A DNA stretch of 64,000 nt from Callorhinus ursinus (taxonomy: Eukaryota > Chordata > Mammalia > Carnivora > Otariidae). Position 1 is the first letter of the stretch; the number at the start of each line of letters is the position of its first letter. The translations under genes and the position numbers were made by a program. The stretch covers positions 4,482,380 to 4,546,379 of the forward strand of contig NW_020312859.1 in NCBI RefSeq assembly GCF_003265705.1. The letters are read 5' to 3'. The notes under the pieces were generated by a model. It searched no databases. It was not told the DNA's origin and saw nothing but the letters and a program-made list of their open reading frames with translations. Positions 11,161 through 22,909 of this stretch are shown one piece after another.

Positions 11161-11385
11161 ATCTCTCTGGACTGCCTCCTCTCACCCCGACCTCAGCTCT
11201 GGCGGGGGCCTCAGCTTCTCCAAGACTCCTGCCTCCATCACCTGCTGGATCTTCCTGTGCTTGGTCATCTTCCCAAGAACCACCCTGCCCATCAGCCATC
11301 AGCGTAACCCATCAAACACACGGGCCAGCAGGCGTGGATGGCCTTTGCACCAGCAGAACACTGCGTGAGCTCCTGACGTGCTCCT
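11161..11385. other. Unassigned sequence
   Basis: Moderately GC-rich, with no recognised repeat or exon. Confidence 0.35.
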
Positions 11386-11689
11386 CAGCCTTCACAACCT
11401 TGTTCGTCTCTGGTCTAGACATCTCCTACTTCCCTCTCTGTGATCCGGCAGCATCTTACGCAAGCTGCCCTTTGCCTCTGTATTTCTGTGTGTATTGACA
11501 CTTTGCCTTTCAGGTCCCTCTCCCTTACCCACTTCCTGTTTGCTGGGGTAATGCCTGCCACTTCTCAGTCGGCTCAATTGTTACCTCTTTTCAAGGAGAT
11601 TGCCTCTCACCTCCTCCAACTGGTTTTTGCAATCCCTGTGCAATATCCCGGGGTATATTTGTCATTGCATTATAGAGGTACAATCATGC

Positions 11690-11728
<39 letters not shown>

Positions 11729-11850
11729 CGCAAGTGAGTCACTAGATCTCAAGGCACGGACTTCGTCTTATTCTTTACAGCTTCCCAACATCTAGAACAG
11801 TGCTAAGCACACAGTGGACACTCAAGGGATGCTTGAGAAATGCATGACTT
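11386..11850 (+). mobile_element. L2 LINE, plus strand, interrupted by a (TG)n array
   Basis: L2-like sequence runs to 'catctagaacagtgctaagc' and 'cacagtggacactcaaggg'. The (TG)n array at 11694-11727 lies between the body and this terminus. Confidence 0.65.
11694..11727. repeat. (TG)n microsatellite, about 17 units
   Basis: A pure TG run, preceded by two TGCG units, inside an L2 relic. Confidence 0.95.
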
Positions 11851-12181
11851 TATTTGGCCTTGTTGTCTCCCAGAATTGACCCATATGGCTTTAGCTCTAG
11901 CAGTAAGTTATTTAAGGTCAGAAATACGGAAAAGAAGAAGTGTCTCCCTAGTCCTTGTCTTCCACTCCTGGTCTCTTTCTCTTCTAGTCCTTGTCTTTTG
12001 CCTAAGTCTGTCCTCTTGCATGCATGCATCACAGATGTGTACCTTTCTGTAGCTTAGCATTCTCACTAGAACCATCTCCCTGTATATCTATTTTGTTGCC
12101 ATCGTAGATTCCCACCTACATTCTTGTCTTGGGAAGAAGGATGTTGCTAAGGATTATTTTATATTTGTGTTCTCACCTGAA

Positions 12182-12182
<1 letters not shown>
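11851..12182. other. Unassigned sequence
   Basis: Pyrimidine-rich in its centre (about 11945-12030). No repeat or exon recognised. Confidence 0.35.

Positions 12183-12213
<31 letters not shown>
12183..12213. repeat. (CAA)n microsatellite, about 10 units
   Basis: A clean AAC trinucleotide array. It produces the poly-leucine frame on the minus strand at 12173-12364. Confidence 0.95.
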
Positions 12214-13012
12214 TGCCCACGGCTGCAGTGAAAAGTCTGTTTTGCCATGCCCAGGAGCAGCGCAATTTGCTGTAATTGTCCTGCACTTGGCGTGGTCCTG
12301 GCTGCCACATCATCCCCATAGACACCGAATCGGATGACACCAGGTCTTCATGCCAGAACTTCACTCACACGTGTAAATGAGAAAATCATTCTCCAATGAG
12401 GCCTTCAGCAGGTCATCCTGCTTGCTGTTTGAGGCTTTTGAGATGCATAATTCCCCTTCTACCGTCCTGCAGATTCCATCAGGCCAGCATTGCTCAGGTG
12501 GGGAGAGAGAGGGAGATGGGAACCATCAGTTACTAACCTTGGTACTTTCTGCCAGGAGCTCCGGAATCCATTGATGGGAAACATATATTCCTGACCTATA
12601 GAAGTCCTAGGGCAATGCCTTTGCTGTAACCTTGAGAGCTGCAATCCTGGCTTTGTCAAGTCTCTATCAGTAAATTGAGAGTATTTGTTTTCATGGAGAA
12701 AGTGCACCTGTGACACTGGGATTCCAGCAGAGGAAAGCAGGGTTTTCTTTGTTGAGGTTTAGAAAAGCCTCAGTATCTAAAGTCATGGATAGGGCAGCAA
12801 CAAAAATGTTTTTGGGGAAAAATAAAAACCAAAACAAACACCCCACTTTGAGATTGGTCCTTTCCACATCCAGATAACATTTGGTTAGGTCAGCAGATGC
12901 CAAAAGAATAGAGATCCACAGGGAACTGTTAAGTTGGGGTTTAGCACAAACTTCAAATATGTTATAAAAACTTAGTTTGTATTTATAAAATGTAATCATA
13001 GTAACAGAAAAA
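12214..13012. other. Unassigned unique sequence
   Basis: No repeat recognised. The 85- and 102-codon minus-strand frames at 12459-12999 show no domain. Confidence 0.4.
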
Positions 13013-13330
13013 AGACAATTTCAGTTACTCAGAATCTCATATTTTTTCTTTTTCTGTATTTCCTTCTAGCCTCTGTCTGCATATGAAATTTTTATTTGGC
13101 TGTAATTATTGCACTTCTATGACTTTAAATGCTTTTTTCTCACTTAAAAATATATCATAGTTACAGCATTATTAGCATTTTAATGGCTGCTTGATGTCCC
13201 ATCAAGTGGTGCTACCACAATTTATTTAACCCCCCCCATCTGACAGTCTCCAGTATTTCTCCTTTACAAATGAGGCCTTCGTGAACCTCTTCATGCATTT
13301 GCTTTTTTTCCCTATCTTTAGATTACTTCT
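13013..13330 (-). mobile_element. Ancient L1/HAL1-type fragment, minus strand
   Basis: 'ttaatggctgcttgatgtcc' followed by 'ccacaatttatttaac' and 'aggccttcgtgaacctcttc' matches the same relic class as 7436. A run of eight or so C residues lies near 13230. Confidence 0.55.
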
Positions 13331-13769
13331 TTTAAATAAGTTTCCAGAGTTATGATTATGATGTCAAAGAACATAGCCACCTGACATTTTTCTGGGGTGA
13401 CACTGCTCCCTTTCATGGTGAATCGCACAAGCCCACATCTAGTGAGCATGGCGGCCCAGGCCAGTGAGGTGCAGGGCACGGGGCAGGGTAAGCTCCGAAG
13501 GTTAGGACGGACTGAGGGTATGGTGAGAAGGGACAGAGGATGACAAACCATGTGAAAAAAGAGAGATCTAGTCTGAACTTTGCCCCCCATCCCTGCGTGG
13601 TGTTGTGTGGGTCATTCTTTGGGGCTCGATACCTTGCTTGTGAGTGGGAAGAATAATGACGACTCTGGCCAGTTGGTAACCAGGTCACTGACTGTGATGG
13701 GGAGTGGAGGACCCGGCACTAAATGGGTCACCTCTGATCCCTTTTCGCTCTGTGCTCCTCTCTCCTAAA
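13331..13769. other. Unassigned unique sequence
   Basis: No repeat or exon recognised. Overlapping minus-strand frames of about 90 codons look accidental. Confidence 0.4.
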
Positions 13770-14060
13770 TACACGCACACAGCTTCTCAGCTGTCTTTAG
13801 AGTGCAGCCTGCAGCATGTCCCCGAAATCTTCCCTCTTTTCTGCCTTTACCCTCCAGTTGCGACCACCAGCATCTCTTGCCCCGATGACAGTAATGTCCC
13901 AGCTGTTCTCCTTGCTCCCATGCTTGGCACACACCTACCACAGTCCATTCTGCAGGAAGCAACCAGTGTTTTTAAGATATCAGTTTATTCATGTCACTCT
14001 CCTGCCTGAAACCCATCAAAGGAAATGATGGTGACATCAGCAAGCCATTACCCTCCAAAG
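13770..14060 (+). mobile_element. L2 LINE fragment, plus strand
   Basis: 'atgtcactctcctgcctgaa' followed by 'acccatcaaagg' is a conserved L2 segment. The upstream C-rich sequence fits the same copy. Confidence 0.6.
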
Positions 14061-14320
14061 CTGTCCAATACCTCCTCCCAACACATGGGATTTATTTGTA
14101 GCATTCTTGAAAACACACCATCAAGAACTTGACCAAACCCAGGTGAACCTGGACAGCTCCCAAGAGCTTCTGGCCCTTCTTCGTGAACACAGTAGGGTAG
14201 AGGCATAATGTCCTTCACAGTTGGATCAAGTTCTTACTTGCAGGATATCTTCTGGACATTAAACATGACTCTCTTTTGGTTCCGAAGGATGAGGGGACCA
14301 GAAAACCGGCTCAGTGACAG
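14061..14320. other. Unassigned sequence
   Basis: I see nothing recognisable between the L2 relic and the LTR. Confidence 0.35.
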
Positions 14321-14321
14321 T

Positions 14322-14790
14322 ATATTAGTTTGCTAGGTCTGCCGTAACAAGTGGCACAAACCAGGTGTCTTAAACAGGAGAGGTTTACTTCCTCATAGTT
14401 CTGTAAGGATGAAGTTCAAAGTCAAGGTGCTGGATGATGGCAGGGTTGCTTCCTTCTGGAGACTCTGAGGGAGAATCTGTTGCCTGTCTCCTGGCCTCCG
14501 GTGGTTGCCAGGAATCCTTGACATCCCTCGGCTTGTTGTCTTGGGGCCGCATACCTCCGGCTCTGCCACAGTCTTTACGCGGCCTTCTCTTTGTGTCTCA
14601 ATCCCCCCCCCCGACTGCCCCTAAAAAGGACACCTGTCATTGGATTTGTTGCCCACACTAATCCAGAATGACCTCATCTTGAGATCCTTGACATAATTAC
14701 GTCTGCGGAGACCCTTTGTCCTAATAAAGTCACAGTCACAGGTTCCAGATGAACATATCTTTTGGAGGCCCACCATTCACCCTCGACAGG
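14322..14790 (-). mobile_element. MLT1-like solo LTR (ERVL-MaLR), minus strand
   Basis: It begins 'gtatattagtttgctagg', 'tctgccgtaacaagtggcac', continues with 'tcctcatagttctg' and ends near 'gttccagatgaacatatct'. This is the reverse complement of an MLT1 LTR. No internal gag or pol sequence adjoins it. It contains a run of nine or so C residues near 14605. Confidence 0.8.
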
Positions 14791-15868
14791 TGGCAAATCC
14801 TCTGAAAAAGTGCGCAGTGGGAGGAGCTTGCTGGAAACATCTTTTGTAGATGTCTCTAGAAAAGACATCTACATCTGTCTAGACTGCAGCTCATTTTTCA
14901 GACAAATGGGATCTAATCAGCCGTTTCACTCTTTGGGGTTTATACGGTGTCTACCTGATGCCAAGGAGAAGCAGAAAATAAAGAGCAATCCTGCATCCAC
15001 CAGGAACAGATACCCAGCCTAACTCTGAGCCAACTGTGCCTGAGCTAGATAGGGCCTGGGGTGAGATGGAATGGTTTAAGACAATGAAATACTCCCTTAC
15101 AGAAGGAATCACTTCTCTAATCAAGATTTGAGAACTGCCCTCTGGGGTCACTTCAGCCTTTGCCAGGGGTGTCCTCCACAGCTGCTCCTCTTTGATTCAG
15201 CAACCACCTCCAGACAGCATTTCTCAAAACGCCCCCAAACGCCGTAAGGTCTAGGAGGTCCTAGACAAGGCCAGTCAGGTCCTAGACACTGCCAGACTAT
15301 TTCCCATCTCCTGGGGAACTTCATACTCTGCGGACAGACCAAGACAGACCAGAGCCCCCTCCAAACAGTTTCCTCAGTGCCTCTGGCATGAGTAACCAAG
15401 CCCACTGGGTCAGGTTCATGAGCAGCTGGCTGGACTGCAAGGCTAGCTGAAGTCCTTTGTGAAATAAGCCTAATGGGGAAAGACGAAGAGAACATAACAT
15501 CAACAGTGATTAGCCAGGGATAAGGAGAATAGAGACTAATTATTTTTCCTTTATGTTTTGTTTGTTCTCTCTTTCTCTCTGAGTTATCTGCTGTTTCTAA
15601 CAAGCATGCGTTTTGTTTGTAATCAGAACGAAAACTGTATTTGCATGGAGGAGGGGGAAGTGGGAACATGACAGAATGGAGCACAAGAGCTCAGACATTC
15701 ATCTAAGTAGAAACTAGCTTGGCTTTCCATGGTCATAGTCACTCCAGACTTTGGAGATGGTAGGTTTGGATAGTCCTAGGCAGACCCTCCCATACACGTC
15801 TTCATGTCATGGCTCACTTTTTCTTGTCAAAATTATGCTTGTTGGTAACCAATCACCTGTAATAGCTG

Positions 15869-15869
<1 letters not shown>
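14791..15869. other. Unassigned unique sequence
   Basis: No repeat family is convincing. The minus-strand frame at 15148-15684, 178 codons, has no recognised domain, and a frame this long is expected by chance in 64 kb. Confidence 0.4.
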
Positions 15870-15916
<47 letters not shown>

Positions 15917-15926
15917 NNNNNNNNNN

Positions 15927-15973
<47 letters not shown>
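15870..15973. repeat. (CA)n microsatellite containing a 10-N gap
   Basis: A pure CA array is split by ten N (15917-15926). At least 45 CA units are visible, and the true length is unknown because the gap is a placeholder. Confidence 0.97.
15917..15926. other. Assembly gap, 10 N
   Basis: Ten N residues lie in the centre of the CA array, where the assembler could not span the repeat. Confidence 0.99.
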
Positions 15974-15976
<3 letters not shown>

Positions 15977-16002
15977 CACCCCACACTTACCCACAGCACC
16001 CC

Positions 16003-16455
16003 GTATTTGTTTCCTGTGGCCGCCATAACAAAGTACCACAAACCTGGCAGCTTTAAACAGCGGAAATTGGTTCTCTCACAGTTCTAGAGACTGGAATTCC
16101 AAAACCAAGCTGTTGGCAAGGCCACACTGCCTCTGAAGGTCTTAGGGGAGAATGTGTTCCATGCCCTCTTCTTAACCGTGGGTGTCACCCATCGTCCTCG
16201 GGTCCCTGGGCATGCAGCTGCATCACCCCCCACACCCCGGCCTCTGCTCCTCTCCCGGTGTGTCTGCGTCTCTTGTCTTATGAGGACACCAGTTATACTG
16301 GATTAGAGCCCACCTTAATGATCACATTCTAACTTGATTATATCTGCAAAGATCTTATTTTTGAATAAGGCCACAAGGTCACATTCACAGATGGAGGTGG
16401 TTTAGGACTTCACCGTTTCTTTTTGGGGATACACAGTTCCACCCACAACAAACCA
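16003..16455 (-). mobile_element. MLT1-like solo LTR, minus strand
   Basis: 'gtatttgtttcctgtggccg' followed by 'ccataacaaagtaccacaaa' and 'ggttctctcacagttctaga' are diagnostic of an antisense MaLR LTR. It ends near 'acacagttccacccacaaca'. More diverged in its centre than the copy at 14322. Confidence 0.8.
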
Positions 16456-17456
16456 CTAAACCCAATTATATCTTCCAGGCCCACACTGAGGCCTGCCCCG
16501 TGAGACTGTGTGTACAATGACTGGGGACAACTGTCTTTCCCTCAGACCCTCCTTCCTCCTACACCCAGCCTGCATCAGCACAGGGTAGCTACAGCTTCCC
16601 CACCAGTGACAGGGAGAGATGAGCCCCACCCGTTGACAGCACGGTCATTACATTGTACACCCCCACACTTGGATTTGCATGGCCATCACCCTTCAAAACC
16701 ACGCACCCTTCCCATGTGTAGGCAGCAGGAGAAGAGTCAGCATCGAGTTCAGTCCCCAACAAAGCTGCCTCTTCCCCTTAGGAGACCAGAGAGAATGAGA
16801 GTCCTTTGCCAACATGCCCAATCTGCCCTCAGTTAGCTCCCAGCCCACCTCTCACCCACTCTGCTCTCTGCTGACCCTCCACTTCCACAGGAGGAACCAG
16901 AGGATGAAGTGGCCAGATCTGGGAGTGGGGAGGGGACCGACCCGGAGGAGAGGAAGGTGGAAGAGAGGGGCATAGGGGCAGAGAAGCTCAAGCGTCCAGT
17001 TCCAGGGTCCATAGCATTAACATCCAAACCATGTGCTTGGGGCTGAGGTGGGGAGGAGGGGTGTTTGAGGTGAGGCCAAGCTGGATGAGGTGCAGAAAGA
17101 TGTGCAAATAGGAGAAGCCATAGATACATACTTTCCCCCCAATCTGACCATTTCCTGCTGTCCCTATACTTGTAGGCACCTCAGAGCTCCTGCCTGTTAC
17201 CCTTATTGCTGAATGTCTCTGGTGCTCAGGGAAGCTACATTCAAGTGCCAGCAGACTCTGGTGAGCCAGGCTTGACCTCTGGCTTTGCCACGCATGGGAT
17301 AGGATGGACCTACATGTACAGCTGTGACACTGAAACGTAGGAAGGCATGGGGCCATACACAATCTGTACGCACACTCGTGCGCTCACAGCAGAAACCAGC
17401 CCCTAAGAGCCCTCACAGACTCTCCCTGTGGGCAGCACACCATGGGAGTCACATTC
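16456..17456. other. Unassigned unique sequence, GC-richer
   Basis: C-rich on the plus strand in the first half and G-rich near 16900-17070. No CpG island, repeat or exon is convincing. Frames of 98-124 codons overlap on opposite strands. Confidence 0.4.
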
Positions 17457-17590
17457 ATTCGTTCGTTGGCTCAATCATTTATTCAGTCTTTATTGAGTAC
17501 CTACTATGTGCCAGGAACTGTTCTAGACAATTGGGATACCTGAGTGGACCAAATAGACACAAATCTTTCTCCTCCAGGAGCTGATGTTTT
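17457..17590 (-). mobile_element. L2 3' end, minus strand
   Basis: 'tttattgagtacctactatg' followed by 'tgccaggaactgttctagac' is the reverse complement of the L2 terminus, and 'cctccaggagctgatgtt' continues in order. Confidence 0.8.
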
Positions 17591-18164
17591 GGTTCAAATA
17601 GGGGGCTTTATGAAGACTTGGCAAGCCTTGGCCAAAGGCCAGAGGAGGCAGACTAAGGTTTTTAATGGCTTCTGCCTCTGCCTACCCCAAGACCACAATG
17701 GAGGCTGCCCCCAGCCAGCAGAGCCTCTCACCCGTGGATGGGGCTGGGGTATGTGCTGTGGCTGAGGCTTCCATGACTTGGCCCGGCCCAGACGCTCCTG
17801 GCTGGCAGACTCCTTTCCCTATCTGAGCAGCAGGTTCTTTCTGTCCACATAGAACACTCCGGATAGTCTAGGAGCTCCTCTTCCACATGCGGGTAATCTG
17901 CATCCCTCTGTTCTGATCTGATTCAGACATTGATTCCGAGGGCAAGCTGATGGCCACAGTCCTCTTACTTTTCATGTATTGGCGACAGACCACCCGGTCA
18001 AGGTTGCTGGCTAGGTTAATTCCCTCTTGCCCCATGCATTTGTTAACCCTTGCTACATGATGTCTAAAACAGTTGTTTCTAGCTCAGGGTCTTCACTGTG
18101 GAGGCAGAGACCTAAGGGGAAGCACGTGGTCAGTTTTGGGGTCCTAATCCTGGGTCTTATCTGG
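17591..18164. other. Unassigned unique sequence
   Basis: No repeat or exon recognised. Confidence 0.4.
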
Positions 18165-18490
18165 ACTTTTGTACTGTTCAATTCTGACACTGTAGAGTAG
18201 CCCCTTCTGATGGAGACATACTGCGAACCATGAGTGTAAAGCGAAATTTTCTAGTAGTGACATTTAAAAAGCTAAAGAGAAACAGGAAAAAAAGATAATT
18301 TTAATAATGTATCTACTTGATGCAGTATATCCAAAATCGTATCATTTTAACATGTAATTAATATAAAAATATTGAGATATTTTACACTCTTTTTTTTTCA
18401 GACTCAGACTTTGAGATACTGTGTATATTTTCCACTAACAGCACATTTCAGTCTGTTCTCACTACATTTCAAGTGTTCAGTAGCCAAATT
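18165..18490 (+). mobile_element. hAT-type DNA transposon relic (MER family)
   Basis: The AT-rich body 'aagagaaacaggaaaaaaag', then 'caacatgtaattaatataaaa'-like sequence and 'tttcaagtgttcagtagcca' match a common mammalian non-autonomous hAT element whose ends read 'ccaatatggtagccactagc'. The 5' end is eroded and the subfamily is not named. Confidence 0.55.
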
Positions 18491-18605
18491 TCAGTTTCCT
18501 CATGCGTACAAGGGTCATATGAATACCTGTGTCACTGTGAGAACAAAATGAGTTTCTGTGTGAGAACTCCTGGAACATTGTAGGGAATCAATAAATGTCA
18601 GGCTT
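18491..18605 (+). mobile_element. MIR SINE 3' half, plus strand
   Basis: 'tttcagtttcctcatgcgta' followed by 'tcactgtgagaacaaaatga' and 'ggaatcaataaatgtcagg' gives the MIR 3' region in order. Confidence 0.7.
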
Positions 18606-18794
18606 TCCTCACATCATTCATCCATTCTGAGCATGTTGGGTAGGAGTTAATGTTTGCCTCCAAACATAAATAAACTTTTAAAACATAATAGATATTAGCT
18701 TGTCCATTATTTTGTGCTATTTTGTTACTTTTCTTCAGCTGTTATTTTCTTTTGTATTTTATCCCTAAAATGTCCAGGAAGATTACTCTCTGTA

Positions 18795-19240
18795 CGTGGT
18801 TAAATTGTATCCTCCACCCTCCAAATATATGTTAAGGCCTTAATCTTCAGTACTTATGAATGAGACTTTATTTGGAAATGGGGCCTTTGCAAATGTCACT
18901 AAGATCAGCTCATACTGGATTATGGTGGGCCTCATCCAATAACTATTACTCTTATAAGAAGGAAATTTGGACACAGAAGCACACAGAGAGAAGACCACAT
19001 GGCAACAGAGGCAGAGATCAGAGTGACATGTCTACAAGTCAAGGAATGCCAAGGAATCCCAGAAGCTAGGAAGAGACAAGAAAGGATCCTCCCCTAGTGC
19101 CTTCAGAGATAGCGTGGCCCCACCCACATCTTGATTTTAGAGTTCTAACATCTAGAACTGTCAAAAAATAAGTATCTGTTGTGGAAGCCTCCCAGTTGAG
19201 GGTCATCATTACAACAGACAGCCCAAGGAAACTAATACAC
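18795..19240 (+). mobile_element. MLT1-like solo LTR, plus strand
   Basis: This is the only MLT1 of the main group in sense orientation. Landmarks in order are 'tttatttggaaatggggcct', 'tcttataagaaggaaatttg', 'gaagctaggaagagacaaga' and 'aaggaaactaatacac'. No provirus interior is attached. Confidence 0.82.
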
Positions 19241-20127
19241 TTTCAGTTAACTGTTTCCTCTCTGTCTCCCTCCATTCCATTCCTCAGCCCACTGTGCTTG
19301 GACTTTATCACTCATTAATACTGTGCTGTTGGAGTTCACCCTGCCCCTTACATTCCCAGATGCCTGAAAGCTTGACTGTCCTGAGGGACTGTGCCTCTGA
19401 CCTCGATGTTGGAGATGCAAGACCAGGGAAGCTGGTCACTCTCCAAGACTCTTAGCTCCATGTGGCCTCTGGGACCAGTGCATCTCTAGAACTCTAGAGC
19501 TCAGTGTCCTCATCTGCACATGCCAAATAGGAATTGGCCTGACAGGGGAAATCCCCATTGACTTAGAGCCTTGAAGAACAACCAGGTGGTTGGATGGTTC
19601 AGAAATAGGAGAAGGGTTAACAGGACACCCTTCTTGTGTGTTTGCAAGAAAGACAAAACAGGGGATGCCCAGGAACTAAAGACTCTTCACAAGGAAGAAC
19701 ACTGGTGTTTGTAGGGTTAGGATCCAAGAAGGCCACGTCACAGAAGGCTTGGGGCATGATGTTATCTGTAGGTAGTGGGACACTCGGGGATAGCTAAGAT
19801 GGACCAGGAATTTGCCTGCTGGAATTTGAGCTTCATTCAGAAACACAAGACTCCATATTGTAGTATGAGAACCCGGTTCTCCCTGAGGACAAAGTTTGGT
19901 GGAGCATCTATTCCGGGCCCTTCACTTGCTAATGATTTACTCACCTTTCTCCTTCTGCAGCTTCTATGATAGCCTGAGGTAAACTGTAGGCTTTGGTCAC
20001 CTTTGTCTTTTCTTTTTTACACTCACAGAAACACCATTACATCCCTTAGACTCTGAATGAAAGGAAGAAGAAACACACCCACAGTTGATCTCACGGCCCC
20101 CAGAAAATCAAGCTGTTTCAAGTCTTG
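19241..20127. other. Unassigned unique sequence
   Basis: No repeat or exon recognised. Confidence 0.4.
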
Positions 20128-20420
20128 TCCACATCTAGGAAGATTTTTTTCATAGTTACTGTGATATTGTAGATACGGTATGATAACATACTTTCTTCCA
20201 CTTAGTGTTATCTCAGAAACCGTTTTCCCTCCATGTTGTAGTCTTTGTCATTATCTTATTTAGTGACTATGTAATATTTCATCAAACTGATGGACTCTAA
20301 TTTACTTACACATTCCCCTGTTACTGGACACTATTCCTCTAATACAGATAATGATATTATCTCTATAACCAGTAGATCAAACGCTGACACAGCAGATCCA
20401 GTCAGAAGCAGCCATGAATT
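20128..20420 (-). mobile_element. Ancient L1/HAL1-type fragment, minus strand
   Basis: 'ctatgtaatatttcatcaaa' and 'acacattcccctgttactgg' match the relic class at 7436 and 13013. The right boundary is uncertain. Confidence 0.5.
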
Positions 20421-20570
20421 ATGCATACGGTCAGGTTGCAAGCAGTCTCTTCTCTTTAACTTAGATGCGGCAGATAGGCCAGCGGGTCCCGGAGAGTGGA
20501 GAGGAGCTGAAGGACATGGAGAATGACAGGGGACTTTCAAAGATAAATTTGGGATTTGACGAGTTCAGGA
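20421..20570. other. Short unassigned stretch
   Basis: Non-repetitive DNA between an L1-type relic and an LTR. Confidence 0.3.
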
Positions 20571-20965
20571 AGTATAATTGTTTCCTGTGGCTTCTGTAGC
20601 TAATACCACAAACTTAGTGGGTTTAAACAATGTATTCCCTCATAGTTCTGGATCCAGAATTCCAAAATCAAGGTACTGATGGAGTCAGTTTCTTCTGGAG
20701 GCTCCAAGGAAGGATCTGCTCTGTGCGTCTCTCCTAGCTTCCGATGACTGCCCAGGATTGGGGTCTCTGTCTCCCAATTTCATGTGGGCTCCTCCTTAGG
20801 GTGTCTTCCACTCATCATTGGATGTAGGGTGCACTGTAATCTAGCTCTCTCTCATCTTGAAATCCTTAACTTAATAACATCTGCAAACAACCAATTTCCA
20901 AATAAGGTCACAGTTCCAGCTTCCCAGTGGACTTACCTCTTAGGGGCCACCATTCCACCCACTAC
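20571..20965 (-). mobile_element. MLT1-like solo LTR, minus strand
   Basis: 'tgtttcctgtggcttctgta' followed by 'ataccacaaacttagtgggt', 'ctcatagttctgg' and finally 'ccaaataaggtcacagttcc' follows the antisense MLT1 layout. Diverged, with no interior sequence. Confidence 0.75.
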
Positions 20966-20984
20966 GGGAAGAGAAAGCATTGAG

Positions 20985-21330
20985 ATTCATGAGCACAGTT
21001 GTATATTGCAGGTTCCTGTTACATACATGTCACCCCATAATCTGCTTCTCTTTACTCAACAATATATTAGAAACATCTTTCCATATCAATGTATAGGGGA
21101 TCTCCTGGGTTCATTTCTGTTGACTGCTGAGTGCTCCATACCATGCAGTTCACTGTCATGTACACTTGTCTCATTTTTCTTAATCCTGTGGATTAATAAT
21201 ATTTCATCATTATAAATAATGGTGGAGATGAACATCCTCACCCATGTATCACTACCTCTCGTGGACTTTGTCCAAGATACCTAATGAGTTGTCTTAATAC
21301 CATTAATGAAGTATCTCTTCTCTACAAACT
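20985..21330 (-). mobile_element. Ancient L1/HAL1-type fragment, minus strand
   Basis: 'aaacatctttccatatcaat' and 'aaataatggtggagatgaac' place this in the same relic class as 20128. It may be the same insertion event split by the LTR, but the segments partly overlap in content. Confidence 0.5.
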
Positions 21331-21374
21331 TAATAATTACATATGTATATGTAGACATATAGAATGTGTGTATA

Positions 21375-21625
21375 TGCTAACATTTGTTGAATATTTACTA
21401 AATGTCAGATGTCAGGTCCTATCGTGGCATTTCTATACATTATTTCATTTAATTATATTAGAAACCTCTGAAATAGTTACCGTTGTTATCCTAGTTTTCA
21501 TCTACTACATGGAAGAGAATGCTTTCCAGAAAGGTTAATCAGCTTGCCTCTGGTCCCATAGCTATGAGAGGCAGAGCTGAGATTTGAACCCAGTGCCCAG
21601 CCATGTAAACACTAACTACTCTTGT
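21375..21625 (-). mobile_element. MIR SINE, nearly full length, minus strand
   Basis: It runs from 'tgttgaatatttactaaatg' through 'ctctggtcccatagctatga' to 'gagatttgaacccagtgccc' and 'taaacactaactact', the full antisense MIR order. Confidence 0.8.
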
Positions 21626-21640
21626 CTTTTACGCTGAATT

Positions 21641-21824
21641 TGTATATATATATACACACACATATATATATACACACACACACATGCACACACACATACA
21701 TTTATACACATACATACATATATATACATATACATACATACCTACATATATATACCTATATACATACATATCTATATGCCTATATATATATGCATATATA
21801 TACACACATACCTGCCTGGATACC

Positions 21825-21856
<32 letters not shown>

Positions 21857-21988
21857 CCCATAGCTGTATGCATGCATACCTATATACATATATACAAACA
21901 CACATACCTATGTACGTACATACCTATATATCTATATACCTCTCTATATATATTTATATTTTCTATATATATAACATATATATATGTT
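21641..21988. repeat. Complex TA/CA/TACA microsatellite, about 350 bp
   Basis: TA, CA, CATA, TACC and related units alternate with little other sequence. Most of the tract is alternating pyrimidine-purine, with long self-complementary TA runs. The 141-codon frame of Y, I, H and T residues across it is a by-product. Confidence 0.95.
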
Positions 21989-22009
21989 CTATTTCTGGGC
22001 AATACTCAG

Positions 22010-22905
22010 TTGTATTGTCTATTGGTCTTTCTGCTCTATTACCATAGGGTTTTAACCTTGTAATTTTATAACACATTAGTAATATCTGAGAGACTTGTCC
22101 CCCACTTCCCATTTTCAGAAGTTTCTTGGATATTCTTATCTATTTTTCCAGATAAATGGTAGAGACTTTTGTTAAGTTGCAGTAAACACCCTATTGGATT
22201 TATATTGTACCTGCATTGAACTTCTAATAATTTAGGAAGAATTGATACCTTTACAATATTGAATTTTTTATCCAATAGCTACTATGAGTCCATAAAATCT
22301 TTCATGTTCTGAATAGGATTTGATAGCTTTATTCATGTAAGTATTTCACATTTCTAGTTAAGCTTGTGCCTAGATTTTTTTTTCTGACTTTCATGAATAG
22401 AATTTTTCTTGCATTACATTTTCAAACTGATGGTTACTTTCATTACACTTTCTGTTTGTTATACATTATGAGCCTATTAGCTTTTTAATTTATTTTAATT
22501 TATTTTTAATTAAATTATTTAATTTATTAAGTAATACATAATTTTGCAACAAGCTACCTTTGTAAATTTTTCTAGTCTTTTATAATATGTTTATCAGCTG
22601 ATTTGCCAAGGCTGACTTGCCAATAATAATCATGTTTACCTCCATTTTAACAACAGGCATATCTTTTATTTCAACCTCTTGTTTAATTGCTTTGGCAGTT
22701 ATGTCTGGAATAGAGGACATCCTTGTCTTGTTCTGAATCCAGTGGGAATACTTGGATTGTTTAGGCATTAAACATGAAGCAAGATTCAGATATGAGATAC
22801 CTTACTTTTTTATCGTGTTAAAAAAGTAGCCATTTATTTCTATTTTACCAAGTCTTTTATCAGGGGTGGATGTTGAAGTTCTTTAAAAGCCTTGTAAGGG
22901 AGCTA
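22010..22905 (-). mobile_element. Old L1 ORF2 fragment, minus strand
   Basis: Antisense L1 ORF2 landmarks appear, including 'attaccatagggttttaacc', 'ctttacaatattgaat' and 'caggggtggatgttgaagtt'. Heavily mutated. It ends close to the L2 piece at 22910. Confidence 0.75.
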
Positions 22906-22909
22906 TTGA

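Noticed and set aside
15148..15684. 178-codon minus-strand open frame in unique DNA
   Set aside because: No domain, splice structure or codon pattern that I recognise. By a rough stop-codon estimate, frames of this length arise by chance about once or twice in a window this size.
15751..16056. Frames with HTHTHT or CVCVCV repeats
   Set aside because: They are translations of the CA array across a gap.
21641..21988. CRISPR-like array or satellite with regular spacers
   Set aside because: The units are 2-4 bases with no unique spacers. It is a microsatellite in a vertebrate genome.
21622..22063. 141- and 95-codon frames rich in Y, I, H and T
   Set aside because: They are translations of the TA/CA microsatellite.
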